A DNA stretch of 64,000 bases from Sesamum alatum (taxonomy: Eukaryota; Streptophyta; Magnoliopsida; Lamiales; Pedaliaceae): NCBI GenBank assembly GCA_034509735.1, contig JACGWO010000002.1, positions 41,657,855 to 41,721,854 of the forward strand. Reading direction: 5' to 3'. Under the pieces are notes generated by a model, which did not search any database, was not told where the DNA came from, and worked only from the letters and a program-made list of their open reading frames with translations. A program made the position numbers and the translations under genes. Below, in pieces: positions 1 through 9,960 of the stretch. Numbering within the stretch: position 1 is the stretch's first letter; each line of letters starts with the position of its first letter.

Positions 1-148
1 TTTTTATGTGGTTTATTATTACTATTATTATAAAGAAAAAAATTTAGGTGATTTTGATAGTTATGTTTGCACAAAATTTCATTTCTACAGAAATTATGAG
101 GCAAGAAAAATATGACAAAACAAAGTCATTAATTTAATAAGAGTAGTT

Positions 149-333
149 GCCAATGAGGCTTAGTTTAGTTGGCGAAGCTGAGGCCCCATGATTCTAGAGG
201 TCATGGGTTTCGAATCCCTTGCGTGGGAGGATTTGTTTATACTGTATAGTAGGTTTATTTGTTTGTTGTAATAGCAAGATGTTAGTTTGTGATATTGTCA
301 ATATGATTGTTGTATTTGTCTAAAAAAAATTTT
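149..333 (+). mobile_element. SINE (tRNA-derived), family A copy 1
   Basis: The sequence shows a 16-bp direct repeat TTTAATAAGAGTAGTT at 133-148 and 334-349 flanking this body, the TSD of a retroposed element. Inside are a pol III A-box-like stretch (TAGTTTAGTTGG, 161-172) and a B-box-like stretch (GGTTTCGAATCCC, about 206-218). The 3' end is T-rich/A-rich (about 322-333). This is the usual plan of a plant tRNA-derived SINE. It shares the phrase 'gaggtcatgRgttcgaa' with copies at 7278-7544 and 24380-24637 but has a shorter 3' tail. It is non-coding and depends on a LINE for mobility. Confidence 0.85.
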
Positions 334-349
334 TTTAATAAGAGTAGTT

Positions 350-1084
350 AATGCCAATGCAAGGGCTTAAAGTTTGTTTTTGGATTTGGATGTGTAATCT
401 CCTCTGAATTTGTGGAGGAAACTATATGTCACCTTGAAATATGGTATCAAAGTTTGAGTGATTTGATTTTATGGAAGGCGTGGAACCTTTGCGGTTACAG
501 AGTTCCTCGTGGCAGAGAGTTTTAGACTTTAACCCTTTTGATTTGTTGTGTGTGTTGTATGTAGTGACTTGTGTTGTATGAAATGTCTAATGATATATGG
601 TGGAAGTCCCTTTATATAGGCATGGACAGGCTTTGACTTGCAGTTTTGACTCATTTCTATTGGACTAGAATACCGTAGATTTTGATATGGATCCATCCAT
701 TAACTATCAATTCACACTCGGAGACCGTGAATCGATGCTTGATTTAGTTCTTGCCTGTAAACGAAAAAGCAACTAATGCAGTTCATATCTTTATGAAAAT
801 TATGTTTTTTGCAAAAAGAATCTAACTTAACTTGTGTACCAATTCGTGGTTGAGGTTACAAGTAGGGATGTTGAAACTTTGGTTCAGTCGCTAAATCGAA
901 ATTAGTTGTCTCTAAACCTAAATTACCAATAAATGGATACCTAATTAATTGTCACCAAATTACAAGTTGTCAAATATTGCTTAGGTGGGTAGGTGGAATA
1001 TCATACAAAGACATCGAGTAATTTGAATCATGTTTTTACGTGTCCTTGATTTTCTTTATTTGTTTGGTTTTTTTGTTGAAGATA
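350..1084. other. Intergenic, no gene recognised
   Basis: I find no supported coding sequence here. The stretch 405-620 has a somewhat higher GC content, with a tRNA-iMet-primer-like string (GGTATCAAAG near 441), and could be retrotransposon debris, but no paired LTR is visible. Confidence 0.5.
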
Positions 1085-1545
1085 ATTTAAAATCGCCTAT
1101 CCTCTAATGCAAAGCAACAAAGCCAGATAGGAGGACCATGCAAAGCTATTTTCCAAATGCGAAAAAATAGAAACAATTTCTAGCAAAGTGGGATTATAGT
1201 GTGCCACTAGTTTTTGCCAAACATGCTCTATGACCAAATCACTATAACATCTGGCTCCTTAGTAGTATTCTGGAATACCCTGAAGTTACGCTTATGCCAA
1301 ATGCGATAAACTAAGGATGCAAGTGCAACCCTATTTGATGCATTCACTAGATGTCACCCTCTCCAACGTCTTGAGGCTCGTTGAACCCTAAGCTCACTTC
1401 TTGGCTTGTCTGAGGCAGCTGAGAGCAATCGGGCACTGAAAAAAGAGGTGTGCATGCGTCTCATTATGCTGGTTACACAACACACAAACAGTCTTTTGGA
1501 CACCAAGCCAAAGTATGCATATGTGTCCTTGATCTCATTGTTGGA
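1085..1545 (-). pseudogene. LINE remnant, zf-RVT / C-terminal region (antisense)
   Basis: Read on the minus strand, the segment encodes a Cys-x2-Cys ... His ... His-x-F-x2-Cys arrangement (CVLCNQHNETHAHLFFQC), typical of the zinc-binding reverse-transcriptase-associated domain (zf-RVT) of plant L1-like LINEs. It is followed by an in-frame W-H-K-R-N-type stretch of the usual LINE C-terminus. Several stop codons and frame changes interrupt it and no reverse transcriptase core is present, so it is a decayed fragment. It is unrelated in position to the longer plus-strand LINE at 10890-13172. Confidence 0.65.
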
Positions 1546-1689
1546 CTAAAGGTGGTTTCCAGTTAATGCGAACTAATAATTATATATGACTTAGACCTAA
1601 AGAAATATAATATAATATATAAAAATTAAGAGCATATGATTTAAAATGATGATTCACTCGAGTTATGACTTAACCAAGACGACTACTAA

Positions 1690-1985
1690 CTTAAAAGGGT
1701 GTTTGCAATAACTTATATTTTTATAATCAGAAACAATTATAATAAAGTTATAAGTCAAACAATAATAAAAGTTGAGTGTTTGAGAACAAAAATTAAAATG
1801 AAAAATATTAATATTTACAATTTTATTAAAAAGATACAAACGTTAATATGAAGCAACTTACAATTTTAATTTAAATCAACTTAATTTAAACAATTTTAAA
1901 ATAAAAATTTTAGAAACAAAAATACTCTTTTTATTATACTTCTTCACAATAAATTAATTATTTAAAATTGTTAGAAACACCCATA
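1690..1985. mobile_element. Possible hAT-like MITE, boundaries approximate
   Basis: The left edge reads AAAAGGGTGTTTGCAATAAC (from 1696) and the right edge contains TTGTTAGAAACACCCATAAG, an imperfect terminal inverted repeat (GGGTGTTT.../...AACACCC). The interior is extremely AT-rich. I could not establish a convincing 8-bp TSD, so the class is inferred from the ends only. Confidence 0.45.
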
Positions 1986-2390
1986 AGATAAAACCAATGT
2001 CTGAATCAAAGTCAGAATTGAATAGCACGTCACTGTTGGTGTGTGAGTAATCATCCTTCCTCGAATTTCCAAAAAGGCAAGACGCTTTGGGGCAAAAGTC
2101 GGTTTGACAAAATTTATGAATCACCTTTTTGAATTGAATGCTATGGTTATGGTAATGGTATGACTATGATCATTTGATGAACGGGACTCGACTCGGAGGT
2201 TGTCAATTGGTTACAACCTCCTACTTTTAGGGACTTAATTTTATTAATTAATCAATCAATCAAAGTTTGAAGGTTTTGTAGACTAAAAGTTGAAGTTGTC
2301 AATTGTCATTGTCCATCATGCTCTTACTTAACCCTCAACTTGGGGTAATTTGACTTGGTATTCAGATAAGGTTTCAACACGTTGATTTTC

Positions 2391-2436
2391 CCTCCCTCCC
2401 CCACCCCCCACCCCACCCCACCCCACGCCCTTTTTT
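2391..2436. repeat. CCCCA short tandem repeat followed by poly(T)
   Basis: Several imperfect CCCCA units run from about 2391 to 2425, followed by a run of T at 2431-2442. It is a low-complexity tract in otherwise AT-rich DNA. Confidence 0.8.
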
Positions 2437-2484
2437 TTTTTTTAATTTCGACTCATTGTTTAATACATTTGATAATTAAATGAT

Positions 2485-3026
2485 TGGATAATTACGTCTG
2501 TCATTATTTGAGTTTTGATGTAATTATATGTAAACTCTTTATAATTTAAAAAATATTATATCCAATATTCTTAACGTTTGTTTATATCTAACAAATAAGT
2601 TCCTTTATTGATAAGAAATAATTGAATTTGCTAATATTAACAAAAAAATTAAATAAAAATTCATATTTACTTCCAATTACTTATTACTGATTTATTAAAG
2701 ATCAAATAATTTATTTTTATCAAACGTCTTCACAAGCTAATGCACGTGCGGGGTATATCTTCATGTTTAGAAAAGGATAGTTTGGTTACAAAATTATTTC
2801 TTTGACTTGCAATAAATCAATAATAAGTCCATTGGGAATTGGGACTAAGTATGGATTTTTATTATCTGTTTTGTTAATACCATCAAATTCAGTGAATTTT
2901 AACTAATAAAGGGATCTATTTGTTAAACAGAAACAAGCGTCAAGAATACTAGATGTAATTTTTTTAAACCACGGGAGTTTACTTGTAACTACACCGAAAC
3001 TCATGAGAAGACGGTGTGATTATCTC
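2485..3026. mobile_element. Mutator-like foldback MITE, palindrome family P, copy 1
   Basis: A perfect 9-bp TSD, TTAAATGAT, flanks the element at 2476-2484 and 3027-3035. The ends are TGGATAATTAC and its near-complement GTGATTATCTC. The whole 542-bp element is an imperfect palindrome: the left arm ('taattatatgtaaactc', 'aacaaataagttcc') recurs inverted in the right arm. A 9-bp duplication is diagnostic of the Mutator superfamily. No transposase is encoded. Other members are at 13676-14221, 23262-23794 and, truncated, 31269-31540. Confidence 0.85.
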
Positions 3027-3091
3027 TTAAATGATTATTAGGTCTGTTAATGGATTAATATTATCTTACCCGAACTCATACATAATGATTA

Positions 3092-3928
3092 TGTAATGAG
3101 GTTGGCCCATGTCCTTAAAAAAAAAATTAAAAGCCCAATCCCCCAGCCCATCACGTGGATGGCCTGGCCCAAATTGCATCCACGGTCCACTGGTCTCGCC
3201 CGACCCACTCAGCTGACCCGCCCCAACCCTGTTCCCACTTAGGGTTTCTTATTTGTTAAGAACCCCTCCTTCCTCTGATCTGTTGGTTTCGACGTCTCCC
3301 AAAAACCGCAGCCTCCCCTCTCTCTCACCTCTTGATCATCCGCCGCCTCGTTTCCGCCCCAATGGTTTTCCCCACCACCGCCATCTTCAACCTCTGTGGT
3401 TGTCTCCATGGTTACCGCAACCATCCCTATAAATTCCGATGGTGGATTCATGGATGGTTACAAGTAATAAAGCGAGAATTTAGTTCTTCCCCCTTTTTTC
3501 TAATAGAGCTTTGTGTAAGCCCTTCGTTCTAGTTGCTAAATGTGAGCCTTTGTGGCCACTGTGTGTTGAAACCCTTTGTGGTGCATTGTCTGAGTGGTTC
3601 CTGCTTCGTGCGAGTCCTGTGTGGGCAAGGTCCTTAGTGGTGTGTTTTAGGGCCGGGCAACCGTGTGAGTTGCCGGCGTTTGGGGTTGTGTGCTATCAAC
3701 CTTGGATCTGAAATCTGAGTCGTGTTCTTAGGTTCTTCTCTCTCTCGGTTTTACTGCAATACTTATCTTATAATATCTCTGAGATTACTTTTTTGTTATT
3801 GTAGTATTGTTGGCTTTTCTGTTAGTAATTCCCCTTTAATAATCTGTAATTTTTATGTTCCCGATTGTAATAGTAAGCTAGAATTTTTCTGTCTTGGGTC
3901 CATCACTGAAGGGAGTAAAATCCCAACA
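3092..3928 (+). repeat. 5' LTR of the gag-only retrotransposon
   Basis: It starts TGTAATGAGG and ends CCCAACA. A TATA-like CCTATAAATTCC lies near 3424-3435, placing the probable transcription start near 3455-3465. The block from about 3110 to 3470 is unusually GC-rich and CT-rich, with AGGGTTT (a telo-box-like motif) at 3241-3247, and resembles a plant promoter/5' UTR. Antisense 70-aa reading frames in both LTRs are by-products of this GC-rich block. Confidence 0.92.
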
Positions 3929-3929
3929 G

Positions 3930-3942
3930 TGGTATCAGAGCC
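3930..3942 (+). promoter_or_regulatory. Primer binding site (initiator tRNA-Met type)
   Basis: TGGTATCAGAGCC lies two bases after the end of the 5' LTR. It matches the primer site complementary to the 3' end of plant initiator methionine tRNA, used by most Copia-type elements to prime minus-strand cDNA synthesis. Confidence 0.92.
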
Positions 3943-4204
3943 TCTGTGCTCTCACTGGCCGTCGGTGGTTTGTTAAGAGTCTTCCGATCTAATTTTTTTT
4001 TAACTTACCGTTTTGCGCTGAGATAACTGCTTTGTGTTTTAACCTGTTGTGCTATTGTGATTAGTTCGAAAACTGATAACTTGTTGGTTGCAATTCTTGT
4101 TGTTATCCCTGCAAGTATATTGTTGCATACAATTTCTGCAAAACTGATAAATCCTTTGCTCTGTTTCGTACCTCTCTATCTTGTTGTGTGCAACTGTTTA
4201 TGCT

Positions 4205-4206
<2 letters not shown>

Positions 4207-4243
<37 letters not shown>
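4207..4243. repeat. (AT)n microsatellite
   Basis: About 18 TA units lie within the untranslated leader of the retrotransposon. It is a likely length-polymorphic locus. Confidence 0.95.
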
Positions 4244-4245
<2 letters not shown>

Positions 4246-4290
4246 TACATTTAGGTTATGCATGTTCCTGTTGATTACAATTAATTTTTT

Positions 4291-4765
4291 GGCTTTGTGC
4301 AAGAACTTTTCGTGATATAAAATTGATCAGTGCTATAACATTACTTAGTACGTTTCTTTCCTGCTTGGTGCATCTCTGACATCCTTTAAAATTCTGAGTT
4401 TTTTACTTGGTATCATTCAAGTCCTTAGTGCTTCTTTGCTTAGTGCAAACATTTTTTTCAGTTTCCGTTGTCAGTTGATATTGTGCGGCTTAGTGCTACG
4501 AATTCCTGCAAACTTTTCTGTTTAAAGCTTAGTGCAAGTACAAAGAACAAAGTCTGTCAAAAATTTTCTATTGTGCATTCAGCTTAGTGCTTTTCTTATT
4601 GTTACATATAAATTGCTATATTGCTTCGTGCAGTTTTTCTGTGTAGTATCTTGCTCAGTGTTAAGAACTGGTATACTGCTGTGTACTCTGGTATTTTGTT
4701 CAGCTTGGTGCTTATTTATTAATAAACTGATGTGTGCAAAATGTTTTTATAAACTGCTCAGTGCA
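4291..4765 (+). repeat. Recurrent GCTTAGTGC-like motif in the retrotransposon leader
   Basis: Between the primer site and gag, a short motif close to GCTTAGTGC recurs about eleven times at irregular 15-60 bp spacing (for example near 4292, 4362, 4422, 4437, 4488, 4527, 4582, 4622, 4652, 4702 and 4756). Variants include GCTTGGTGC, GCTCAGTGC and GCTTCGTGC. It is always on the same strand. The units do not form a simple tandem repeat. No coding frame explains it. A role in RNA packaging or translation is conjecture. Confidence 0.6.
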
Positions 4766-4930
4766 TATCATTACTGTTCTTTAGAACTGAGACCAAAAAC
4801 CTTTCCTTTGCTTCTCACTTGGCCGGGCCCCTGAGGCCGTCGGGTATCTGGTTGAGGGCAGGAAGGTTCCCCTTCATCATATCTGCATCTGTCGAATTAT
4901 CTTTGTGATATTCATTTTCTGAGTGTTGCA

Positions 4931-5750
4931 ATGGCTGTTTATAATTTGCATCCTTTTGATGGAAAAATGGATTTCTCAATTTGGCAACAAAATATGAGAG
5001 GTATTTTGATTCAACAAAGAGTTTTCAAAGCCATTGATGGAAAATATTCTGAAAATTTTTCTAAAGGAAAACGAAATGAAGACTGATGAGTTTGCCTATT
5101 CTTCTATTATCTTGAATTTGTCGGATTCTGTGATTAGGAAGGTAGGTAAGCAAGAAAGTGCTAAAAATTTGTGGGATAAGTTAGAAGAGCTATATACTGA
5201 GTATTCATTGCCTAGTAAGCTTTTCCTACTTGAGAAAATTTTCCGGTATAAATTGGATTTATCTAAGAACATTGATGAAAACCTTGATGAGTTCACAAAA
5301 CTAGTTCAAGACATAAGTTAACTGGTGATAAAAACATTGATGAATACCCCAATTGTCTTGTTGAATGTTATACCAGAAGAGTACAGTGATGTTAAAGCTG
5401 CTATCAAGTATGGTAGGGACAATGTGAACCTTGAAACTGTTGTTAGTGGTCTAAAGAGTAAGGAGATGTACATTAAGGCTAACAAACCTAGTCAAAACCA
5501 ATTTGAAGTGAATTTTGTTAAGGGAAAGACTAGGAACTCAGGTTACAAACATAGGAGTGATAAATCTAAATCAAAAGATGATGAGAGTGAAGATGATAAA
5601 AAGAAAGAGATGAAGTGTTATAATTGTGGGATTAAAGGGCACTATATTAAAGATTGTAGGAAACCTAGAAAAGACAAAAGGGATAGAAATCAGGATAGTG
5701 ACGATGAAGCAAATGCAGTAATTGAAGATAGTTCAAGGGAAGTCTACTAA
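4931..5750 (+). pseudogene. Degenerate Copia-type gag
   Basis: Gag forms the particle that packages the element's RNA. The frame opens at the ATG at 4931 with a typical Copia gag N-terminus (F-D-G-x-M-D-F-x-I-W) but runs into TGA near 5084, after a frame change at about 5030-5070. The next frame (from 5034) carries the UBN2/gag-pre-integrase-like helical region. A stop at 5319-5321 and two compensating frame changes (about 5317 and 5347) follow. The last part (5325-5750) holds a CCHC zinc knuckle (CYNCGIKGHYIKDC, 5617-5658) in a Lys/Asp-rich tail. Breaks in three places suggest this copy cannot make full Gag. Confidence 0.85.
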
Positions 5751-5927
5751 TGCTACGGTCATTTGTTCTTTTTCATGTATGCTTTACTAACCTAAGTGTG
5801 CTAATGTGGTGATCTGTTTTGCAAGTACCTTCGTGGTGTCCCGAAGATGTTTTATGGCGATGATGAATACTCAGATCCGAACCAGGCCAATATCCTCATT
5901 TTGAGGGTACATGGTCCATGGTAGGGA
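5751..5927 (+). other. Post-gag tail of the retrotransposon with weak polypurine tract
   Basis: There are 177 bp between the gag stop and the 3' LTR with no pol remnant. The purine-rich GGTAGGGA (5920-5927) directly abuts the TG of the 3' LTR and is the probable plus-strand primer, though short. Confidence 0.55.
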
Positions 5928-6768
5928 TGTAATGGGTTGGGCCATGTCCCTAAAAAAAAAAATTAAAAGCCCAATCCCCCAGCCCATCACGTGGATGGCC
6001 TGGCCCAAATTACACCCACGGTCCACTGGTCTCGCCCGACCCACTCAGCTGACCCGCCCCAACCCTGTTCCCACTTAGGGTTTCTTATTTGTTAAGAACC
6101 CCTCCTTCCTCTGATCTGTTGGTTTCGACGTCTCCCAAAAACCGCAGCCTCCCCTCTCTCTCGCCTCTTGATCATCCGCCGCCTCGTTTCCGCCCCAATG
6201 GTTTTCCCCACCACCGCCCTCTTCAACCTCTGTGGTTGTCTCCATGGTTACCGCAACCATCCCTATAAATTCCGATGGTGGATTCATGGATGATTACAAG
6301 TAATGAAGCGAGAATTTAGTTCTTCCCCTTTTTTTTCTAATAGAGCTTTGTGTAAGCCCTTCGTTCTAGTTGCTAAATGTGAGCCTTTGTGGCCACTGTG
6401 TGTTGAAACCCTTTGTGGTGCATTGTCTGAGTGGTTCCTGCTTCGTGCGAGTCCTGTGTTGGCAAGGTCCTTAGTGGTGTGTTTTAGGGCCGGGAAACCG
6501 TGTGGGTTGCCGGCGTTTGGGGCTGTGTGCTACCAACCTCAGATCTAAAATCTGAGCCGTGTTCTTGGGTTCTTCTCTCTCTCTCGGTTTTACTGCAATA
6601 CTTATCTTATAATATCTCTGTGATTACTTTTTTGTTATTGTTGTATTGTTGGCTTTTCTGTTAGTAATTCCCCTTTAATTAATCTGTAACTTTTATATTC
6701 CCGATTGTAATAATAAGTTAGAATTTTTCTGTCTCGGGTCCATCACTGGAGGGAATAAAATCCCAACA
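5928..6768 (+). repeat. 3' LTR of the gag-only retrotransposon
   Basis: It is colinear with the 5' LTR, starting TGTAATGGGT and ending CCCAACA. An AATAAA signal occurs near its end (about 6754-6759), where the 5' copy has GTAAAA. The divergence from the 5' LTR (a few percent) indicates an insertion that is neither very recent nor ancient. Confidence 0.92.
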
Positions 6769-6773
6769 AATTA

Positions 6774-7263
6774 TTTGTTTGTTCCTTGTATATGTTGCTA
6801 ATAGAATATTAATTGTGTCTTATACTCAAAATAATCGAGTCGGGTTTGAATCTTACCCATTGAATTTTTGTATTAATTTTCTAATCAAAGTAAGTTTGAG
6901 AAAAATAAAATTTCTCATATTTAATTTTACGTCCAAATCAAACAATGTTATTTTCTCAAAATGAGGGAAGCAATTAATTCTACATGTTTTATGTAACGAT
7001 ATTACGAAAATATGTTATTAAATTAATTTAGTAAAAATATTTGTTGAACTTTAGATAGAACAGAATAAAAGGTTTTCGAATTTTCAACAAGTGGCGATTG
7101 ACCATCGTTGAAATCCAAATAATGATCTTGACTTTGTTCAATTGATAGACCATTATTAATCAATTATGCAATTGGGACAAATTTGAAATGGAAACTAAAT
7201 AAAAGCTTACGAATAATAAAATATGCACAAAGTTTAAGAATTTCAGACGCCACGTAAATCTAG
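6774..7263. other. AT-rich intergenic DNA
   Basis: No gene or clearly bounded repeat is seen. Short reading frames here are AT-rich and lack any recognisable motif. Confidence 0.6.
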
Positions 7264-7277
7264 TTGTTTCATTTGTT

Positions 7278-7544
7278 TTTTTTTTTAAAAGTGAAAAGCG
7301 ATGAAATATTATTAAATATTGAAAATAATTCATTACAATCCATCCTGTCGAATATCAATATCTGAACAAAGACAATTACAACAAATATACCCTGATCAAC
7401 AATCTAAATAGCACCTGCTGATTACAGTAGAAAGACCTATACCTACAGTAGAATAACATCCCACGCATTTGATAAGGTTTGAGGCCATGACCTCTAAGGT
7501 CCTTGGCCTTAGTTTCACTATCTGAGTTAGGCGTCATTGGCTAA
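7278..7544 (-). mobile_element. SINE (tRNA-derived), family A copy 2, minus strand
   Basis: A 14-bp TSD, TTGTTTCATTTGTT, occurs at 7264-7277 and 7545-7558. On the minus strand the element starts near an A-box-like stretch (TAACTCAGATAGTGAAAC) and a degenerate B-box (about 7480-7490). It ends in poly(A), seen as the T-run at 7278-7286. Its 3' half ('tgtaattgtctttgttc', 'catcgctttt') matches the SINE at 24380-24637. Confidence 0.85.
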
Positions 7545-7558
7545 TTGTTTCATTTGTT

Positions 7559-8625
7559 AAAAGTTCACAAATAAATATGCATTTTAGTGTATTAAATTTG
7601 ACTCATATAGGCCTTACCCATAGCTAAAATATTTATTTTAATGAATATGAGTCCAGATTCGGGTCTAAATTAAACTATCGGATACAAGTTTGAGTATTGA
7701 CTACTATAATGGGTTAAAATTTAGATATTTTCGTCCATTACAGGCCTAATAATTACTATAAATCTTATTTTTAAAAATAAAAAATACGTGACAATCATCC
7801 ATACATTAAACATTCGGTGCACAAAACGTATGAATTTACCCTCTCCCACACTCTACCTCCTCATTTTGTTTTAATATTTTCTTTACTCTTATTCTTTCAG
7901 TACTATGTTGACTCCTGAATTTTTACTTTTTAACTTTCGTAAATATTTTAAAAATTATAAGATACTAATCACATCTTAAAAATAAATATGCAATGTGCGG
8001 ATAAAATAGTATCATAAAGTTTATAATATGTTATTAATAATTACTTTATAATTAACATAACTGAAAACTGAAACAGCTTCTTGAAATGTTAAAAAATTAA
8101 GTGATAAGCTCCTTAATTTTGGGCTCTTAAAATTTTATTTTAAATATTACTAAGTTCATTTTCCAAAAAAAATATCAAACACCCTCTTAATTTTCTTAGA
8201 TTTTTAGTTCATCTCAACTTGTTATTTGCAAAGTTTTCCAAAGAATTTATTCATGCTTAAAGTTTAGTTGAACATTCGATTTTTCTACTGGAGCTCTTGT
8301 CTTCGAACTTGAGTGTGTCCTGGGGTGTACGAGTTAAATAATAATAATAAAAAAAAACCACTTGCAAGTTAGAGCCTTATGATTTTCTATATTGGGCCTC
8401 AAATATATAAGCCCGTATTGCAGTGGGATTCTGTTGTTAGCTTTCTCGATCTAGGCCCAAATGAATGTGTTAAATTCAGGCCACATCAGATTATTGGCCC
8501 AATAAGGAGCACCTCAGACTCCAGGAATTAATTTTGTTCACAATATTCTAGAATTTATATAATACTAAAATTATTTTAAAAAATTCATATTGTTATAAAG
8601 TATTTGAATGTAGCGGAATTATAGA
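7559..8625. other. Intergenic with MITE debris
   Basis: No gene is supported. Around 8090-8190 there is a fragment resembling hAT-type MITE ends ('aagtgataagctcctt' and 'aaacaccctcttaat'). The rest is AT-rich and unassigned. Confidence 0.5.
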
Positions 8626-9046
8626 CACTACAAAAAAATATGATATTAGTGACAAAATATCAAATGATAATTTAAAAGTGGTCACTAAAAATATGTATTA
8701 AGTGAGAATATTTTTCATCTTGTCACTATATAATTGACAAAAATTGTGCATGAAATTGTCACTAAATACAATCAGTGTACATCTATAGTGACAACACAAT
8801 ATAGTGATAACAATTATTTATTTCACTAGGTTGTCACTATGAGTCACTAATTGTATTTAGTGACAACTTTATGCACATTTTTTTAGCACTATTAACAATT
8901 TTTATAAAATAATAGTAATTATTAAAATCATAAAATTTATTATTGTGACAAAATAAATATTTTTTTTACTAAATATATATAATTAGTGACAATATTAAAA
9001 TTAGCACTTATTTTTTTTGTCGCTAATTTTCTACTTTTTTATAGTG
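8626..9046. mobile_element. CACTA-like MITE, family C1, copy 1
   Basis: The element begins CACTACAAAAAAATATGATA and ends TTTTTTATAGTG, so the termini are CACTA.../...TAGTG. A 3-bp TSD, AGA, lies at 8623-8625 and 9047-9049, as expected for the CACTA (En/Spm) superfamily. The 421-bp body is built from many GTCACTA/TAGTGAC motifs in both orientations and is largely self-complementary. It encodes no transposase. Relatives are at 21068-21498, 28395-28836 and about 35180-35455. Confidence 0.88.
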
Positions 9047-9429
9047 AGAGGTTATATAGTAAATGGGCCAAATTTGTATTTTCTGCGAATTGGTTGGGAC
9101 TCAAACTAGGTCCACGTGGGCTTTCGGCCCTCATTTTTTTGTTAGAGCCCAACTTGTTCGTCCGACCTGCTAAATAAATATATATTTACTAGCAGTCCAC
9201 GCACACGTGATGTGTGAATAAATAAAAAAAATAAAAAAATTAATTATTATGTTTAAATTGCATATTTTGGTCAATTTTTGTATATGATTTATTTTATATC
9301 AAAGTTTAGTAGATCATTAACCACACATTTGTTAATTGTGTGATCTAAAATAATATTATATAAAATAATTAAATAAATACTTTATAAAATTAATTTACAA
9401 AAACACTTAATGAATGACGATAATCTATC

Positions 9430-9960
9430 TATACTATTATAAAAGAAAAAAAATATTTTTCTTTAATAAATGGTGGTTATCTCATATTTCTATCACTTTT
9501 TTTTTTCAAAATTTTGCCCTAAAAATAAAACTGAATTTTAAATTGAATAAGTATATTTCTCAGGATTTTAAAGGATGAAAAAATGAAGGAGTTTTGATTT
9601 TCATTTTTTAACAGATTGAATTAAAATACAAATAGTACAACCACAACTTGATTTTTTTTGTTCCTTTTTCCTGATGCTATTTTATTAATGTACTACATGT
9701 GTGTACAGTTTTTATTTAGTTACAAATCAACACATAATTTTGTGGTATGTAGTAAGGCAAAATTGAATCAATATTATTTTGGTATGAGAACTACATTATT
9801 TTGTGGGTATTTTTATTTTTCTCTTTGACAATCCTAATAAATACACTTTTTGAACTTAAAATTCAGTTTTATTTTGGATGGCAAAATTTGAAAGAAGTGG
9901 TAAAAGTATGAGATAACCATCATTTATTAAAAAATACCTCTTGAGATTATTAATATTTAT
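9430..9960. repeat. Imperfect inverted repeat (foldback MITE-like)
   Basis: The left arm at about 9461-9560 ('aataaatggtggttatctca', 'aaattttgccctaaaaat') recurs inverted at about 9845-9945 ('tgagataaccatcatttatt', 'ggatggcaaaatttgaaag'). The arms are about 100 bp with a 280-bp spacer. The phrase 'ctatactattataaaag' at 9430 also occurs at other Helitron-like ends in this window, so the class is uncertain. Confidence 0.7.

Larger units (their letters stand above)
3092..6768 (+). mobile_element. Gag-only, non-autonomous LTR retrotransposon (TR-GAG-like)
   Basis: A 3677-bp element is bounded by two LTRs (837 and 841 bp, roughly 30 differences by eye) that begin TG and end CA. The flanks give a near-perfect TSD: GATTA (3087-3091) and AATTA (6769-6773), ATTA being exact. 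A primer binding site complementary to initiator tRNA-Met follows the 5' LTR directly. The only protein trace is a broken gag with a CCHC zinc knuckle. There is no protease, integrase, reverse transcriptase or RNase H in the 1999-bp interior. Known plant elements with this layout have been called TR-GAG. Mobility would need pol proteins supplied in trans by a Copia-type relative. Confidence 0.92.

Noticed and set aside
438..452. GGTATCAAAG, considered as an LTR-retrotransposon primer site
   Set aside because: It differs from the tRNA-iMet site, no LTR end precedes it and no second LTR is present.
3239..3451. Antisense 70-codon frame, repeated almost identically at 6075-6287
   Set aside because: It is the GC-rich part of the two LTRs read backwards. 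Identity follows from LTR duplication, and there is no domain.
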